A stretch of DNA of 64,000 nt. Origin: an alpha proteobacterium AAP38. Lineage in GTDB: Bacteria; Pseudomonadota; Alphaproteobacteria; Azospirillales; Azospirillaceae. Below the pieces are notes generated by a model, which saw only the letters and a list, made by a program, of their open reading frames with translations, was not told the origin of the DNA and searched no databases. Positions 27,514 through 37,278 of this stretch are shown here, piece after piece. The stretch is from contig LJHR01000004.1 of NCBI GenBank assembly GCA_001296005.1, forward strand, positions 62,001-126,000, in the 5' to 3' direction. Within the stretch, counting starts at the first letter, position 1. Every line of letters begins with the position of its first letter. The translations under genes were made by a program, and so were the position numbers.

Positions 27514-28260
27514 TCAATACCGACGGATCAGGCCGACCAGACGGCCCTGCACATTGACGCGGTCAGAGCCGAAGACGCGGGTTTCATAATTGGGGTTAGC
27601 GGGTTCCAGGGCGATGGAATTGCCCTTGCGGCGCAGGCGCTTGAGGGTCACTTCCTGCTGATCGACCAGGGCCACCACGATGGTGCCATTCTCCGCCGTT
27701 TCGCAGCGCTGGATAATGACGGTATCTCCATCCAGGATGCCGGCCTCGATCATGCTGTCGCCGGCCACTTCCAGTGCGTAATGGTCACCCGCCGCCAGCA
27801 TGGAGGCCGGGATGTCGATGGTCACCGAATTGTCGCGCATCGCCTCGATCGGCAGACCGGCGGCGATGCGGCCATAAAGCGGCAGGGCCACCGCTTCGGC
27901 ATCGTTGCTGGCCTGACGACCGGGCAGGCTGTTGCGGAAATCGCCCTTGATGACGTTGGGCTTGAAACGTGGCGACACGTCCGACGCGGCGGGTGCCGGT
28001 GCGGATACCGGGGCGGCGGGCGCTACCTTGGCCTTGGGCATCGGCTTTTCCGGCAGGCGCAGCACCTCCAGCGCGCGGGCGCGGTGGGGCAGACGGCGGA
28101 TGAAGCCACGCTCCTCCAAACCTGTGATAAGGCGGTGGATGCCGGATTTAGATTTCAGGCCCAGCGCATCCTTCATCTCGTCAAAAGAAGGCGAAACCCC
28201 GCCCTCGTTCAGGCGTTCATTGATGAAGAACAGCAGTTCCTGTTGCTTGCGCGTCAGCAT
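27514..28260 (-). CDS. lexA: LexA repressor
   Basis: This is the SOS repressor and self-cleaving protease. The 248-residue protein has the N-terminal winged helix ([34 protein letters not shown]), an alanine/proline-rich linker, and the peptidase S24 domain with the Ala-Gly cleavage site in IAAGLPIE, the serine in GDSMIEAG and the lysine in EVTLKRLRR. Two GTTC-N7-GTTC boxes lie 65-105 bp upstream, fitting autoregulation. The start follows GAGGGG. Confidence 0.97.
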   Translation of the reverse strand: MLTRKQQELLFFINERLNEGGVSPSFDEMKDALGLKSKSGIHRLITGLEERGFIRRLPHRARALEVLRLPEKPMPKAKVAPAAPVSAPAPAASDVSPRFKPNVIKGDFRNSLPGRQASNDAEAVALPLYGRIAAGLPIEAMRDNSVTIDIPASMLAAGDHYALEVAGDSMIEAGILDGDTVIIQRCETAENGTIVVALVDQQEVTLKRLRRKGNSIALEPANPNYETRVFGSDRVNVQGRLVGLIRRY

Positions 28261-28325
28261 GACATCCCCTCACCCGCGACGATGACCGCCCATCCGGCAC
28301 CGTCATTGTGACCGACATCACTATA

Positions 28326-28340
28326 GAACAATAACGGAAC
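28326..28340 (-). promoter_or_regulatory. LexA box (GTTC-N7-GTTC) upstream of lexA
   Basis: On the minus strand GTTCCGTTATTGTTC is an exact alphaproteobacterial LexA direct-repeat box, 66 bp upstream of the lexA start. Confidence 0.85.
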
Positions 28341-28350
28341 GCCAAGCAAT

Positions 28351-28365
28351 GTTCTATTTTGGTTC
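28351..28365 (+). promoter_or_regulatory. Second LexA box, opposite orientation
   Basis: GTTCTATTTTGGTTC on the plus strand is a second exact GTTC-N7-GTTC box, 10 bp from the first and inverted relative to it. The remainder of the spacer to 28632 is AT-rich and holds a 12-bp palindrome (GGATAATTATCC, 28420-28431) but no evident gene. Confidence 0.8.
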
Positions 28366-28632
28366 GCATCAGCTGCACGTTGCAGGATGGGGATCGGCCA
28401 AGCTGACTACAACCTTTCGGGATAATTATCCTTTGCTAATAATCACACTATTCCGAATGTTATATGGACATCGCAGATAGTTCAGGATAATAACCATCCC
28501 AATGAAGGCTAAGCGTTGATAACGTCTAATCCTTTAGGCCCTTTATAGATAAATCTCGTTGGTATTGCCGGTTTCGGGCCAAAATTCAGCTATAACCGAC
28601 AATTCGAATTCTCAAATACGGGAAAAATCAGA

Positions 28633-30312
28633 ATGTCTTTTTCATTTCGTAGCAATCAGGCTGCAAAACTCTCAGCCTTGCATAAAGCAATAGATATTTC
28701 TCAATGTATTATCGAATTTGATCCAACCGGCGTGATATTGGATGCCAACCAGAACTTTCTCGATGCGCTTGGATATTCCCTGGCCGATATCGTTAAAAAA
28801 CACCATCGCATGTTCTTGAAAGTTAGCGATCACCAACAGCAAAGCTACAAGGATTTTTGGGATCATTTGGCACGCGGGGAGTTTCAATCGGGCGTGTTCC
28901 GCCGGATTGACCGGCAGGGCCGGGATGTCTGGATCCGCGCGACCTACAACCCTGTCCTGGACCGTGCCGGGCGGGTGATCCGGGTGGTGAAGCTGGCCAG
29001 TGACATCACAGACGCCGTTCACCGCAATGCCGACATGGCCGGCCAGATTGCCGCCATCAACCGCACCCAGGCCGTGATCGAGTTCACCCCGCAGGGGGAG
29101 GTCCTGACCGCGAACGAGAATTTCCTTAACGCGCTGGGCTATTCCCTGTCGGAGATCGAGGGAAAGCATCATCGACAGTTCATGCCGGCAGAGGACCGGG
29201 AAACATCGGAGTATCGCCGTTTCTGGGAAAGGCTTGCCGCCGGTGAGTTCTTCGGGGGGGAATTCCGCCGTGTTCGGCGCAATGGCGGCGACATCTGGAT
29301 CCAGGCCACCTACACCCCCATTCTGGATGCCGACGGCAATGTTGCCAAGGTCGTGAAGTTTGCGTCCGACATCACGGAACAGAAGCGCCTGAACAGCGAC
29401 CGGGCCAGCCAGTTGAAGGCCATCTCCAAAAGTCAGGCGGTGATCGAGTTTACGCTGGACGGCACCATCATCGCCGCCAATGAGAATTTCCTGTCGGCAC
29501 TCGGCTACCGGGCCGAGGAAATTGAAGGTCGCCACCATTCCCTGTTCATGCCGGAGGGGGAGCGGGACAACGCCGATTACCGTGCCTTCTGGCAGAGGCT
29601 GGCCGAGGGGGAATATCAGGCGGGCGAGTTCCGGCGGCGCGCCAAGGACGGGCATGATGTCTGGATTCAGGCATCCTATAACCCGATCCTGGGGCTGGAT
29701 GGAAAGCCCTACAAGGTCGTGAAATATGCCACCGACGTGACGCGGCAGGTGCTGGCCCGGCAGCGCAGCGAATATGTGCGCGGCATGATGGAAAGCGTGG
29801 CCGCCGGGGCGGAGGAGATGAATGCCTCCATCCGCGAGATCGCCGACAGCATGCGCAAGTCACGCGACGAGGCAGAGGCCGCCAACCGCCGCGTTGATGA
29901 CGCCGGCACGGTGACCGCGCGCCTGACCAACCTGTCTGACAGCATGGTCGATATCGTGAACCTGATCACCGGCATCACGGGGCAGATCAACCTGCTAGCA
30001 CTCAACGCCTCCATCGAGGCGGCGCGCGCCGGGGATGCCGGCAAGGGCTTCGCCGTCGTGGCGCAGGAGGTGAAAAGCCTGGCCACCCAGGCCCGCGCCG
30101 CCGCCGACCGCATCGCTGATGATATTGCCGGCCTGCGCGATACCGCCGGTCAAGTCGTCAGCACCCTGGGCAGCATTCAGGGTGCCATCGGGCAGGTGAA
30201 TGACTATGTCGGCTCCATCGCCGTCGCCGTGGAACAGCAAAGTGCGGTAGCCGGCGAAATGTCGGCCAACATGAACCGCGCGGCGCAGGAGGCGGCGCGG
30301 ATCGGGGCATAA
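28633..30312 (+). CDS. Soluble triple-PAS methyl-accepting chemotaxis-like protein
   Basis: The 559-residue protein has no membrane helix. Three tandem PAS-PAC units occupy about 18-132, 138-254 and 260-376; each has an FDPTG/FTPQG/FTLDG-type start, NFL(D/N/S)ALGY and a DVWIQATYNPILD-like PAC. A short MCP signalling domain follows, with the hairpin tip [35 protein letters not shown]. The signalling domain is shorter than in classical receptors and there is no C-terminal CheR-docking pentapeptide. The design resembles cytoplasmic PAS-MCP proteins such as BdlA. The first 80 or so codons are visibly AT-richer than the rest. It sits between moeA and lexA on the opposite strand. Confidence 0.9.
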   Translation: MSFSFRSNQAAKLSALHKAIDISQCIIEFDPTGVILDANQNFLDALGYSLADIVKKHHRMFLKVSDHQQQSYKDFWDHLARGEFQSGVFRRIDRQGRDVWIRATYNPVLDRAGRVIRVVKLASDITDAVHRNADMAGQIAAINRTQAVIEFTPQGEVLTANENFLNALGYSLSEIEGKHHRQFMPAEDRETSEYRRFWERLAAGEFFGGEFRRVRRNGGDIWIQATYTPILDADGNVAKVVKFASDITEQKRLNSDRASQLKAISKSQAVIEFTLDGTIIAANENFLSALGYRAEEIEGRHHSLFMPEGERDNADYRAFWQRLAEGEYQAGEFRRRAKDGHDVWIQASYNPILGLDGKPYKVVKYATDVTRQVLARQRSEYVRGMMESVAAGAEEMNASIREIADSMRKSRDEAEAANRRVDDAGTVTARLTNLSDSMVDIVNLITGITGQINLLALNASIEAARAGDAGKGFAVVAQEVKSLATQARAAADRIADDIAGLRDTAGQVVSTLGSIQGAIGQVNDYVGSIAVAVEQQSAVAGEMSANMNRAAQEAARIGA

Positions 30313-30324
30313 CCTCGTCCGCCG

Positions 30325-31557
30325 TTACAGCGCGTCCAGCGGCATCACCTGCACCCGGTCCCCGGCCTTGACCGGCGGGGCGTGAGGCGCGCGCAGGATC
30401 AGGCAATCGGCCCAGGCCAGACGGCTCAACATACCGCTATCCTGCTTGGGGAACGGTTCGGCGACCAGCCGCCCTTCACCGTCGGTCGACAGTTTGGCGC
30501 GGATGAAATCTGCGCGGCTGTCATTGGCGCCCATATCTCGGGCCAGCACCGCGTCGCGCACCTCATCATCGCTGGGCAGCCCCTGCATGGCCAGCAGCAG
30601 CGGGCGCAGGAAAAGCCAGGCGCAGACCAGGGCCGACACCGGATTGCCCGGCAGACCGATCATGGGCACGCCATGCATCTGCCCGAACATCAGTGGCTTG
30701 CCCGGCCGCATGGCGATTTTCCAGAAATCCAGCTCCAGTCCGGCGGCGCCTAAGACGGAGCGGACCAGATCATGCTCCCCCACCGACGCGCCGCCGATGG
30801 TGACCAGCAGGTCGGTGCCCGACGCGGCAGCCACCAGGGTGGACAGGCTGTCCGCACTGTCGCCGGCAATGCCCAGGTCCACCGGTTCGCCGCCCAACTG
30901 TCGCACCAGGGCGCAGAGCGCCAGCGAATTGGAACTGACGATCTGCCCGGCGGCCAGCGTGTCGCCCGGCATCACCACCTCGTCCCCCGTCGCCAGGATC
31001 GACACGCGCGGACGCCGCCGCACGCGCAGCCAGGGGACATTCATGGAGGCGGTAAGCGCAAGGTCGCGCACGGTCAGGCGGCGGCCCGCACGCACCCCGA
31101 CATCACCGACGCTGAAATCCTGCCCCGCCGGACGCACCCAACGGCCAGGACCCCCACCGTCCCTTAACGTGACGGTGGCACCATGATCATCGGCATCCTC
31201 CTGCACCACCACCGTATCGGCCCCATCAGGCAGTGCCCCGCCCGTGAAGATGCGTACCGCCTGCCCCGGCCCGACCATGCCCGCGAAGGGCCGGCCCGCC
31301 GGCGCCTCCCCGATACGGGTCAGGGTAACGGGGAAGGCGCATATATCGGCGGTACGCACGGCCCAGCCATCCATTGCACTGACCGCCGTCGGCGGATGGG
31401 TGACGCGGGCGACGACATCGGCGGCCAGAACACGGCCCAACCCCTGGGTGATGGGCACCTGTTCAGCGGGCAACAGCTTCGCCGCCGCCAGGATGCGGGC
31501 GCGGGCCTCGGAAAGCGGGATCAAATCACAGGCTCCGTCTGTCGATGGACGCGACAT
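30325..31557 (-). CDS. moeA: Molybdopterin molybdenumtransferase
   Basis: MoeA inserts molybdenum into adenylated molybdopterin. The 410-residue protein has SAMDGWAVR, the GQAVRIFTGGALPDGADTVV stretch, VSILATGDEVV, the nucleotide motif TIGGASVGEHDL, KIAMRPGKPLMFG and the GLPGNPVSA signature. Length is normal. It is the last gene of the trpGDC-moaC-moeA series on this strand, about 70 bp after moaC. Its product could serve the molybdenum hydroxylase at 53.7-56 kb. Confidence 0.96.
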   Translation of the reverse strand: MSRPSTDGACDLIPLSEARARILAAAKLLPAEQVPITQGLGRVLAADVVARVTHPPTAVSAMDGWAVRTADICAFPVTLTRIGEAPAGRPFAGMVGPGQAVRIFTGGALPDGADTVVVQEDADDHGATVTLRDGGGPGRWVRPAGQDFSVGDVGVRAGRRLTVRDLALTASMNVPWLRVRRRPRVSILATGDEVVMPGDTLAAGQIVSSNSLALCALVRQLGGEPVDLGIAGDSADSLSTLVAAASGTDLLVTIGGASVGEHDLVRSVLGAAGLELDFWKIAMRPGKPLMFGQMHGVPMIGLPGNPVSALVCAWLFLRPLLLAMQGLPSDDEVRDAVLARDMGANDSRADFIRAKLSTDGEGRLVAEPFPKQDSGMLSRLAWADCLILRAPHAPPVKAGDRVQVMPLDAL

Positions 31558-31629
31558 ATTGGGGCATATATCACGCCCTGCAACGGGGCAAGGGTGATGG
31601 AGGGCCGATATTTTGCCGATGGGGGGCGG

Positions 31630-32115
31630 TCAGGCCCCCGCCCCCACATAGGTCCCGCTCTTCCCACCTTCCTTGTAGGACAGGTGAACGCCGCCGATGA
31701 CCATGCCCTTATCGACTGCCTTGCACATGTCATAGATGGTGAGTGCGGCCACCGACACGGCGGTCAATGCCTCCATCTCCACGCCGGTGCGGCCCTTCAG
31801 CTTCACCGTCGCCTCGATCTCCACCCTGGACGCCACTTCGTCGATGGTGAAATCGACGGCGACCTTGGACAACATCAGGGGATGGCAAAGCGGGATCAGG
31901 TCGGGCGTCTTCTTGGCCGCCATGATGCCGGCCAGCCGCGCCACGCCCAGCACATCGCCCTTCTCCATGCCGCCATCGCGGATCAGGGAAAGGGTTTCCG
32001 GCTTCATCGTGATGTGGCCGCGCGCGGTGGCGATGCGCACCGTTTCATCCTTGGCCGAAACATCGACCATGGCGGCGTTGCCGGCCTCGTCAAAATGGGT
32101 GAGCGGGCTGTTCAT
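31630..32115 (-). CDS. moaC: Cyclic pyranopterin monophosphate synthase
   Basis: MoaC works with MoaA in the first step of molybdopterin synthesis. The 161-residue protein contains [35 protein letters not shown] with the active-site [31 protein letters not shown] and the C-terminal [10 protein letters not shown]. Its start overlaps the trpC stop by 4 bp. Confidence 0.97.
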   Translation of the reverse strand: MNSPLTHFDEAGNAAMVDVSAKDETVRIATARGHITMKPETLSLIRDGGMEKGDVLGVARLAGIMAAKKTPDLIPLCHPLMLSKVAVDFTIDEVASRVEIEATVKLKGRTGVEMEALTAVSVAALTIYDMCKAVDKGMVIGGVHLSYKEGGKSGTYVGAGA

Positions 32116-32930
32116 GCCGCCTCGATCATCGGGGTGGAAAGCAGGGCCTTGGTCGCCGCCGTCACGTCCGGCTTGGCCATCAGGCTTTCGCCGATCAGGA
32201 AGCGGCGGGCACCAGCCTGGGCCAGACGGGTCAGGTCGGCGGGGCTGTGGATACCGCTTTCGGCCACCAGATGCCGGCCCGCCGGCACCATGGCCGACAG
32301 GCGCTCCGTCGTCGCCAGATCGATGGCAAGCGTCTTGAGATTGCGGTTATTCACGCCCAGCAGGCCGCCCGGCAGCTTCAAGGCGCGTTCCATCTCCGCC
32401 TCGTCATGCACCTCCACCAGGACGTCCATGCCAAGCTCAACCGCCGCGTCATACAGCTCACGCGCCAGCACATCGTCCAGGCAGGCCATGATCAGCAGGA
32501 TGCAGTCAGCCCCCAGCGCCCGGCTTTCCACGATCTGATAGGGATCGATCATGAAATCCTTGCGCAGCGCCGGCAGCTCCACCGCCGCCCGCGCAGCCAC
32601 CAGAAACGCGTCCTCGCCCTGGAAGTACGGCACATCGGTCAACACCGACAGGCAGGTGGCGCCGGCGTCGCGGTAGGCGCGCGCCAGGGTTGGCGGGTCG
32701 AAATCCGCCCGGATCAGCCCCTTGGACGGGCTGGCCTTCTTGATCTCCGCGATCAGGGCCCAGCGGCCCGCCGCGACGGTGTTTTCCAGGGCCTTGGCAA
32801 AACCGCGCGTGGTGGCCTGCGCCTTGGCAAGGTCGGTCACCACGGATAGCGGGCGGGCCGCCTTGGCGCGGGCCACATGCTCGGCCTTATCGGCATTGAT
32901 GCGGGCCAGGACGTCGGGTTGGCTGTTCAT
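32112..32930 (-). CDS. trpC: Indole-3-glycerol phosphate synthase
   Basis: TrpC closes the indole ring in tryptophan synthesis. The 272-residue single-domain barrel has [15 protein letters not shown], the [11 protein letters not shown] region, [37 protein letters not shown] and [12 protein letters not shown]. It is not fused to TrpF. The ATG at 32930 overlaps the trpD stop by 4 bp. Confidence 0.97.
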   Translation of the reverse strand: MNSQPDVLARINADKAEHVARAKAARPLSVVTDLAKAQATTRGFAKALENTVAAGRWALIAEIKKASPSKGLIRADFDPPTLARAYRDAGATCLSVLTDVPYFQGEDAFLVAARAAVELPALRKDFMIDPYQIVESRALGADCILLIMACLDDVLARELYDAAVELGMDVLVEVHDEAEMERALKLPGGLLGVNNRNLKTLAIDLATTERLSAMVPAGRHLVAESGIHSPADLTRLAQAGARRFLIGESLMAKPDVTAATKALLSTPMIEAA

Positions 32931-33964
32931 AGCGTCAACGGTGTGTTGGTGATGGAGACAAGCCGGTCCAGCGCCAGACTGGCCTGACCGGATGCGATAC
33001 AATCGGCGGCCTTGGCCACGCCCACCCTAAGGTCGGGCACGGCATCGGCCACGACAAGGGCAGCAGCCGCATTCAGCAGCACGATGTCGCGATAAGGCCC
33101 TGTGGCACCCGACAGCACCGCGCGCAATGCGTCGGCATTTTCCTCCGGCGAGCCGCCGCGCAGGTCGGCCAGGGTGACGCGGGTCAGGCCCGCCTGTTCC
33201 GGCGTCACCTCAAACCGCCGCACCTGCCCATCGCGCAGTTCGGCGACATGGGTGGGGCCGGTCGTCGTGATCTCGTCCAGGCCATCGGCACCCGACACCA
33301 CCCAGGCGCGGGTGGAACCGAGATTGCGCAGCACCTGCGCCAGCGGTTCCACCCATTTTGCGTCATAGACGCCCATGAGCTGCCGCTGCGCCCCCGCCGG
33401 GTTGGACAGCGGGCCCATCAGGTTGAAGATGGTGCGCGTGCCCAGTTCCACCCGCGTCGGCCCGACATTGCGCATGGCGGTGTGGTGACGGGTGGCCAGC
33501 AGGAAGCCGATATTGGCGTCGAACAGTGCCCGCCTCACCAGCGTGAAATCGGCATCCAGATTGACGCCCAGCGCCGACAGCACATCCCCCGCCCCGGATT
33601 TGGACGAAATCGCCCGGTTGCCATGCTTGGCCACCGGCACACCGCAGCCCGCGATGACGAAGGCCACGGCGGTGGAGATGTTATAGGTATGCGCCCCATC
33701 CCCGCCGGTGCCGCAGGTATCGATGATGCCGTCCGGCGCCTCGATCTTCAGGGCCTTGGCACGCATGGCACGCACCGCGCCCGTGATCTCCCCCACCGTT
33801 TCGCCGCGCACGCGCAGGGCCATAAGGAACCCGCCCATCTGGGCCGGTGTGGCATTGCCGGACATGATGATGGCGAAGGCGTGTTCCGCCTCCTCATCAC
33901 TCAGGGTAGCGCCGGTAGCGACCTTGGCCAGCAGCGCCTTGAAATCTCCCATATCCCCTGACAT
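32927..33964 (-). CDS. trpD: Anthranilate phosphoribosyltransferase
   Basis: TrpD adds phosphoribose to anthranilate. The protein is about 345 residues with the PRPP-binding [18 protein letters not shown], the [21 protein letters not shown] glycine-rich loop, and [22 protein letters not shown] start at MSGDMGDFK (33964), 7 nt after the trpG stop; MGDFK at 33952 is also possible. It is coupled to both neighbours. Confidence 0.96.
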   Translation of the reverse strand: MSGDMGDFKALLAKVATGATLSDEEAEHAFAIIMSGNATPAQMGGFLMALRVRGETVGEITGAVRAMRAKALKIEAPDGIIDTCGTGGDGAHTYNISTAVAFVIAGCGVPVAKHGNRAISSKSGAGDVLSALGVNLDADFTLVRRALFDANIGFLLATRHHTAMRNVGPTRVELGTRTIFNLMGPLSNPAGAQRQLMGVYDAKWVEPLAQVLRNLGSTRAWVVSGADGLDEITTTGPTHVAELRDGQVRRFEVTPEQAGLTRVTLADLRGGSPEENADALRAVLSGATGPYRDIVLLNAAAALVVADAVPDLRVGVAKAADCIASGQASLALDRLVSITNTPLTL

Positions 33965-33971
33965 CCGGCCC

Positions 33972-34574
33972 TCACGCCACGCGCAGCTGCGGACCACGGG
34001 TCACGCCGGCCAGTTTCAGGAAATTGTCGAAGATCTTGTGCCCATGTTCGGACGCGATGCTTTCCGGGTGGAACTGCACGCCATGGATGGGCAGGATCTT
34101 GTGCGACAAGGACATGATCATCCCGTCCGGCAGCCAGGAGGTCGCCTCCAGGCAATCGGGCAGCGTTTCCTTCTCCACAATCAGGGAATGGTAGCGCGTG
34201 GCCTTGAACGGGCTGGGCAGGTCGGCCATCAGGCCGCGCCCTTCATGGAAAACGTCCGACAGTTTGCCATGCATCGGCTCCGGCGCGCGGATGACCTTGC
34301 CGCCAAAGGCCTGCCCGATGGCCTGATGGCCCAGGCACACGCCCATCAGGGGGATCTTATGTTCCGCCGCCGCATGGATCAGGGGCAGGCAGATGCCGGC
34401 CCGGTCCGGGTCGCAGGGGCCGGGCGACAGGACGATGGCTTCCGGCTTCAAGGCCAGCGCTTCATCCACGGACAGGGAATCGTTACGCCAAACCGCCATC
34501 TCAGCGCCCAATTCGCCCAGATAATGCACCAGGTTCCAGGTGAAACTGTCGTAATTGTCGATGAACAGCAGCAT
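33972..34574 (-). CDS. trpG: Anthranilate synthase component II / aminodeoxychorismate amidotransferase
   Basis: This glutamine amidotransferase supplies ammonia to anthranilate or aminodeoxychorismate synthase. The 200-residue protein has the class I triad: Cys in [15 protein letters not shown], and His-Glu in [14 protein letters not shown]. It opens the trpGDC-moaC-moeA operon. trpE is not beside it in this window, so the partner subunit is encoded elsewhere. The 34575-34758 spacer shows no clear trp leader peptide. Confidence 0.95.
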   Translation of the reverse strand: MLLFIDNYDSFTWNLVHYLGELGAEMAVWRNDSLSVDEALALKPEAIVLSPGPCDPDRAGICLPLIHAAAEHKIPLMGVCLGHQAIGQAFGGKVIRAPEPMHGKLSDVFHEGRGLMADLPSPFKATRYHSLIVEKETLPDCLEATSWLPDGMIMSLSHKILPIHGVQFHPESIASEHGHKIFDNFLKLAGVTRGPQLRVA

Positions 34575-34758
34575 GGCTCTATTCCGCTATCGGCCCCCAA
34601 GGCCTTGGACCGCGAAGCCTACAGACTGACAGCGATGATTTCCAGCCTGTGCAGCCCTGTCCCCGGCGGCGGGCGGCATTGCGGCAGGGGCATTGCGCCG
34701 GGTCCCGTATTTGTAGCAGTAAATCGTTCCAGTTCCCGTTGCCAAGGTCGCTCGCCCC

Positions 34759-36000
34759 ATGCCGCCCCAGAAGCCCCGACCCGCCGGAAACAGCAACCGT
34801 CCCCGCACCGGCAGAGGGCCGCAGCGCCCGCGCGTGCGCACTGGGGCGGGTGCCGTGAAGCGTGGCCGGGACAGCGTGGTCCGCGCCCGGCGTCTGGCCC
34901 TGCTCTGGCTGTCACGCCTGGGTACAGGCGGACGCATCGCCCTGGCGCTGGCCGCCTTGGTGCTGGTGGCGGGGGGGATGACGGCCCTGCTGGGCCAGGA
35001 ACGCTATCACCCCGTGGCCGCCGGCCCCGCCCTGACCCCGATGGAGGAAGAGGCGGACGCCAGCGGTGCTGACGAGCCGGAGGATGCCAGCGATGAAGAG
35101 GCGGCGGAAACCGCTGACCTGCCCACCCGCCCCGGTGCCGCGCCGACCGTGCCGGTCGCGCCGCCCAGTTTCCCCGCACAGCCGCCGGCATCGGTAGAAC
35201 CAGCGACGCCCCCCGCCGCCCCGCCGGCACAGGTGGCCGCCCTTCCCGCCGCACTGCCACGCCCCCTGCCCCCGCTGGTGGCTGCACCCGCCGGTACGCC
35301 CGCCTGGAAACATTTCGCGGTGGCGGCCCCAACCCCCAACGGTCATCCGCGCATCGTGATCGTCATTGACGATATGGGCGTGGACCGGCACCGGTCGGAA
35401 AAGGTGGCCTCCCTGCCCGGCCCCCTGACCCTGGCCTGGCTGCCCTATGCCCGCGACCTGCCACAGCAGACGGGCAAGGCCCGCGCGCATGGTCATGAAC
35501 TGATCGTGCATATGCCCATGGAACCGACCGGCAAGGATGATCCCGGCCCCGGTGCCCTGCTGACCCGCCTGGATGAGGCGACGCTGCGTCAGCGCCTGTC
35601 CACCAACCTGTCATCCTTCCAGGGCTTTGTCGGCATCAACAACCATATGGGCAGCCGCTTCACCGCCGACAGCACGGGCATGGCCGTGGTGATGGCGGAA
35701 CTGGGTGCGCGCGGACTGCTGTTCCTGGACAGCCGCACCACCGCCAACACCGCCGCCGGCCCCCTGTCGGCCCATTATCAGGTGCCGATGCTGTCGCGCG
35801 ACGTGTTCCTGGACCATGTGATGACGGCACAGGGTGTGGCGGCATCGCTGGCCAAGGTCGAACAGATCGCCCGCAAGAACGGCCTCGCCATTGCAATCGG
35901 CCATCCCCACGACGTGACCATCGCCGCACTGACCCAATGGCTACCGACCCTGTCGGAAAAGGGGTTCCAGCTGGTGCCGCTGACGGCGGCGGTAAAATGA
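34759..36000 (+). CDS. Divergent polysaccharide deacetylase family protein (YibQ-like)
   Basis: The 413-residue protein has a basic cytoplasmic N-terminus, one membrane helix (about 59-77, IALALAALVLVAGGMTALLG), a long acidic and then alanine/proline-rich linker (about 90-190), and a C-terminal deacetylase-like barrel with IVIVIDDMGVDRHRSEKV, ELIVHMPMEPTG, INNHMGSRFTAD, FLDSRTT and AIAIGHPHDVT. The family is predicted to act on periplasmic glycans; activity is unproven. It is divergent from trpG. Confidence 0.9.
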   Translation: MPPQKPRPAGNSNRPRTGRGPQRPRVRTGAGAVKRGRDSVVRARRLALLWLSRLGTGGRIALALAALVLVAGGMTALLGQERYHPVAAGPALTPMEEEADASGADEPEDASDEEAAETADLPTRPGAAPTVPVAPPSFPAQPPASVEPATPPAAPPAQVAALPAALPRPLPPLVAAPAGTPAWKHFAVAAPTPNGHPRIVIVIDDMGVDRHRSEKVASLPGPLTLAWLPYARDLPQQTGKARAHGHELIVHMPMEPTGKDDPGPGALLTRLDEATLRQRLSTNLSSFQGFVGINNHMGSRFTADSTGMAVVMAELGARGLLFLDSRTTANTAAGPLSAHYQVPMLSRDVFLDHVMTAQGVAASLAKVEQIARKNGLAIAIGHPHDVTIAALTQWLPTLSEKGFQLVPLTAAVK

Positions 36001-36032
36001 AAAACACCCCGGCGATGACGCCAGGGTGTTTT
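36001..36032. terminator. Bidirectional terminator
   Basis: AAAACACCC (36001-36009) pairs with GGGTGTTTT (36024-36032), with an inner GGCG/CGCC stem. It serves the YibQ-like gene and the converging nuclease-domain gene. Confidence 0.85.
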
Positions 36033-36051
36033 ATAGGTTCAGAAGCTGAAT

Positions 36052-37161
36052 TTAGACATATTGCCGGGCTGTTTCACGCAGCATTTCGTCGTACTTATAT
36101 ATATCATCAATGTTCTCAATCTTAAATTTCTCTTCATCCTTACCCCTGAACAGGCCGATATATTTCACAGATTTGCTATTCAGATGCAGTCGAGCCAGTG
36201 GCTTACGGTTGTTATTATCAACCAGAATGGCACAATAACTTTTGGCATCTCTGATACTGACCCTTTCACCGGAAATCACATTCCTAACAATCGCCTTCAC
36301 AACGTAGTAACCCTCCAACTCTTCTTGGGTCGTAACTACCTCCTCCTCACCTTCTGACTTCTGGGGCACCTCAATAGTGGGAGCGGACACCGGCTGAGGC
36401 ACTGGCTCGACAAAACCGCTACGCGCCAAGGAAGTTGCCGCGCCTGAAGTCATGTCAAGAGCGCTGGAAATTCGGTCGCTTAGTATATCTGCCAGCGCAT
36501 CATTTATTGCTGATTTTACAAGTCCATAATATTTTTCTTTAACCTTACTTGTCATGCTACCAGAGACAATACGGGATACAAGAATCTTACAGAATTCGTC
36601 AGACGGGCTTGTTATTTCTTTAGAGAATTCATTCTTCAATGCGGAACTATATTTAAGATTATTCGCGGTCGAAACAATGTTATCTACATTGAACTGATCT
36701 GAGGAAAATTTCTGAAGCTCAAGTATATCTGCCGATCTGTGAGACAGGAAGTTAAATTTGAAGAATGGTATCTGATCCATCTTGTTGGGTTCATCTATAT
36801 CCGTATAAAACCAATACTCAATTCCATTGGTAAGAATTGCAAATTTTGCTTCCGTGACATGAAAGTACCGATACAATTGAGACATGTGGACTTCCTTCAA
36901 ATTTGCAGAAGAACACTTGCACTCAATTAGGATCGATATCTTTCCGCCCACACGGATAGCGTAATCGACTTTTTCACCCTTTTTTATCCCAACATCCGCA
37001 ACAAATTCAGGCACAACCACATCTGGATTAAAAACATCATACCCAAGCATGTTTAGGAACGGCATTACGAATGCAGTTTTACATGCTTCTTCGGTAAGAA
37101 TGCTCCCACGATGCTTTTCAATTCTACCAACCAGATTGCGAACCTTATCCTGCATTTCCAT
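36052..37161 (-). CDS. HsdR-N-like PD-(D/E)XK nuclease-domain protein (stand-alone)
   Basis: The 369-residue protein matches the type I restriction HsdR N-terminal domain group: EACKTAFVMPFLNMLGYDVFNP, then VPEFVADVGIKKGEKVDYAIR and ISILIECKCSS, which give the D-(X)n-E-X-K nuclease core (about residues 60-85). The middle is helical. A C-terminal domain (about 285-365) contains DAKSYCAILVDNNNRKPLARLH and SVKYIGLF, a module I associate with such proteins. No helicase, methylase or specificity gene is adjacent. The gene is markedly AT-rich compared with both neighbours, pointing to horizontal transfer. A defence role is inference. Confidence 0.8.
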   Translation of the reverse strand: MEMQDKVRNLVGRIEKHRGSILTEEACKTAFVMPFLNMLGYDVFNPDVVVPEFVADVGIKKGEKVDYAIRVGGKISILIECKCSSANLKEVHMSQLYRYFHVTEAKFAILTNGIEYWFYTDIDEPNKMDQIPFFKFNFLSHRSADILELQKFSSDQFNVDNIVSTANNLKYSSALKNEFSKEITSPSDEFCKILVSRIVSGSMTSKVKEKYYGLVKSAINDALADILSDRISSALDMTSGAATSLARSGFVEPVPQPVSAPTIEVPQKSEGEEEVVTTQEELEGYYVVKAIVRNVISGERVSIRDAKSYCAILVDNNNRKPLARLHLNSKSVKYIGLFRGKDEEKFKIENIDDIYKYDEMLRETARQYV

Positions 37162-37278
37162 AATTCTTACACCACATAGAACAGGTTGATGATATCAGAC
37201 CGCCAGTCGAACTGACTTCAGGTTTATATTTTTGAATCAAATTATCCGATGAGGCAAGCTTGGATATAGTCCATACCC

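Noticed and set aside
31183..32538. 451-codon plus-strand frame
   Set aside because: Runs antisense through moeA, moaC and trpC, all of which are certain.
34575..34758. trp leader peptide/attenuator upstream of trpG
   Set aside because: No short ORF with tandem tryptophan codons followed by alternative hairpins was seen.
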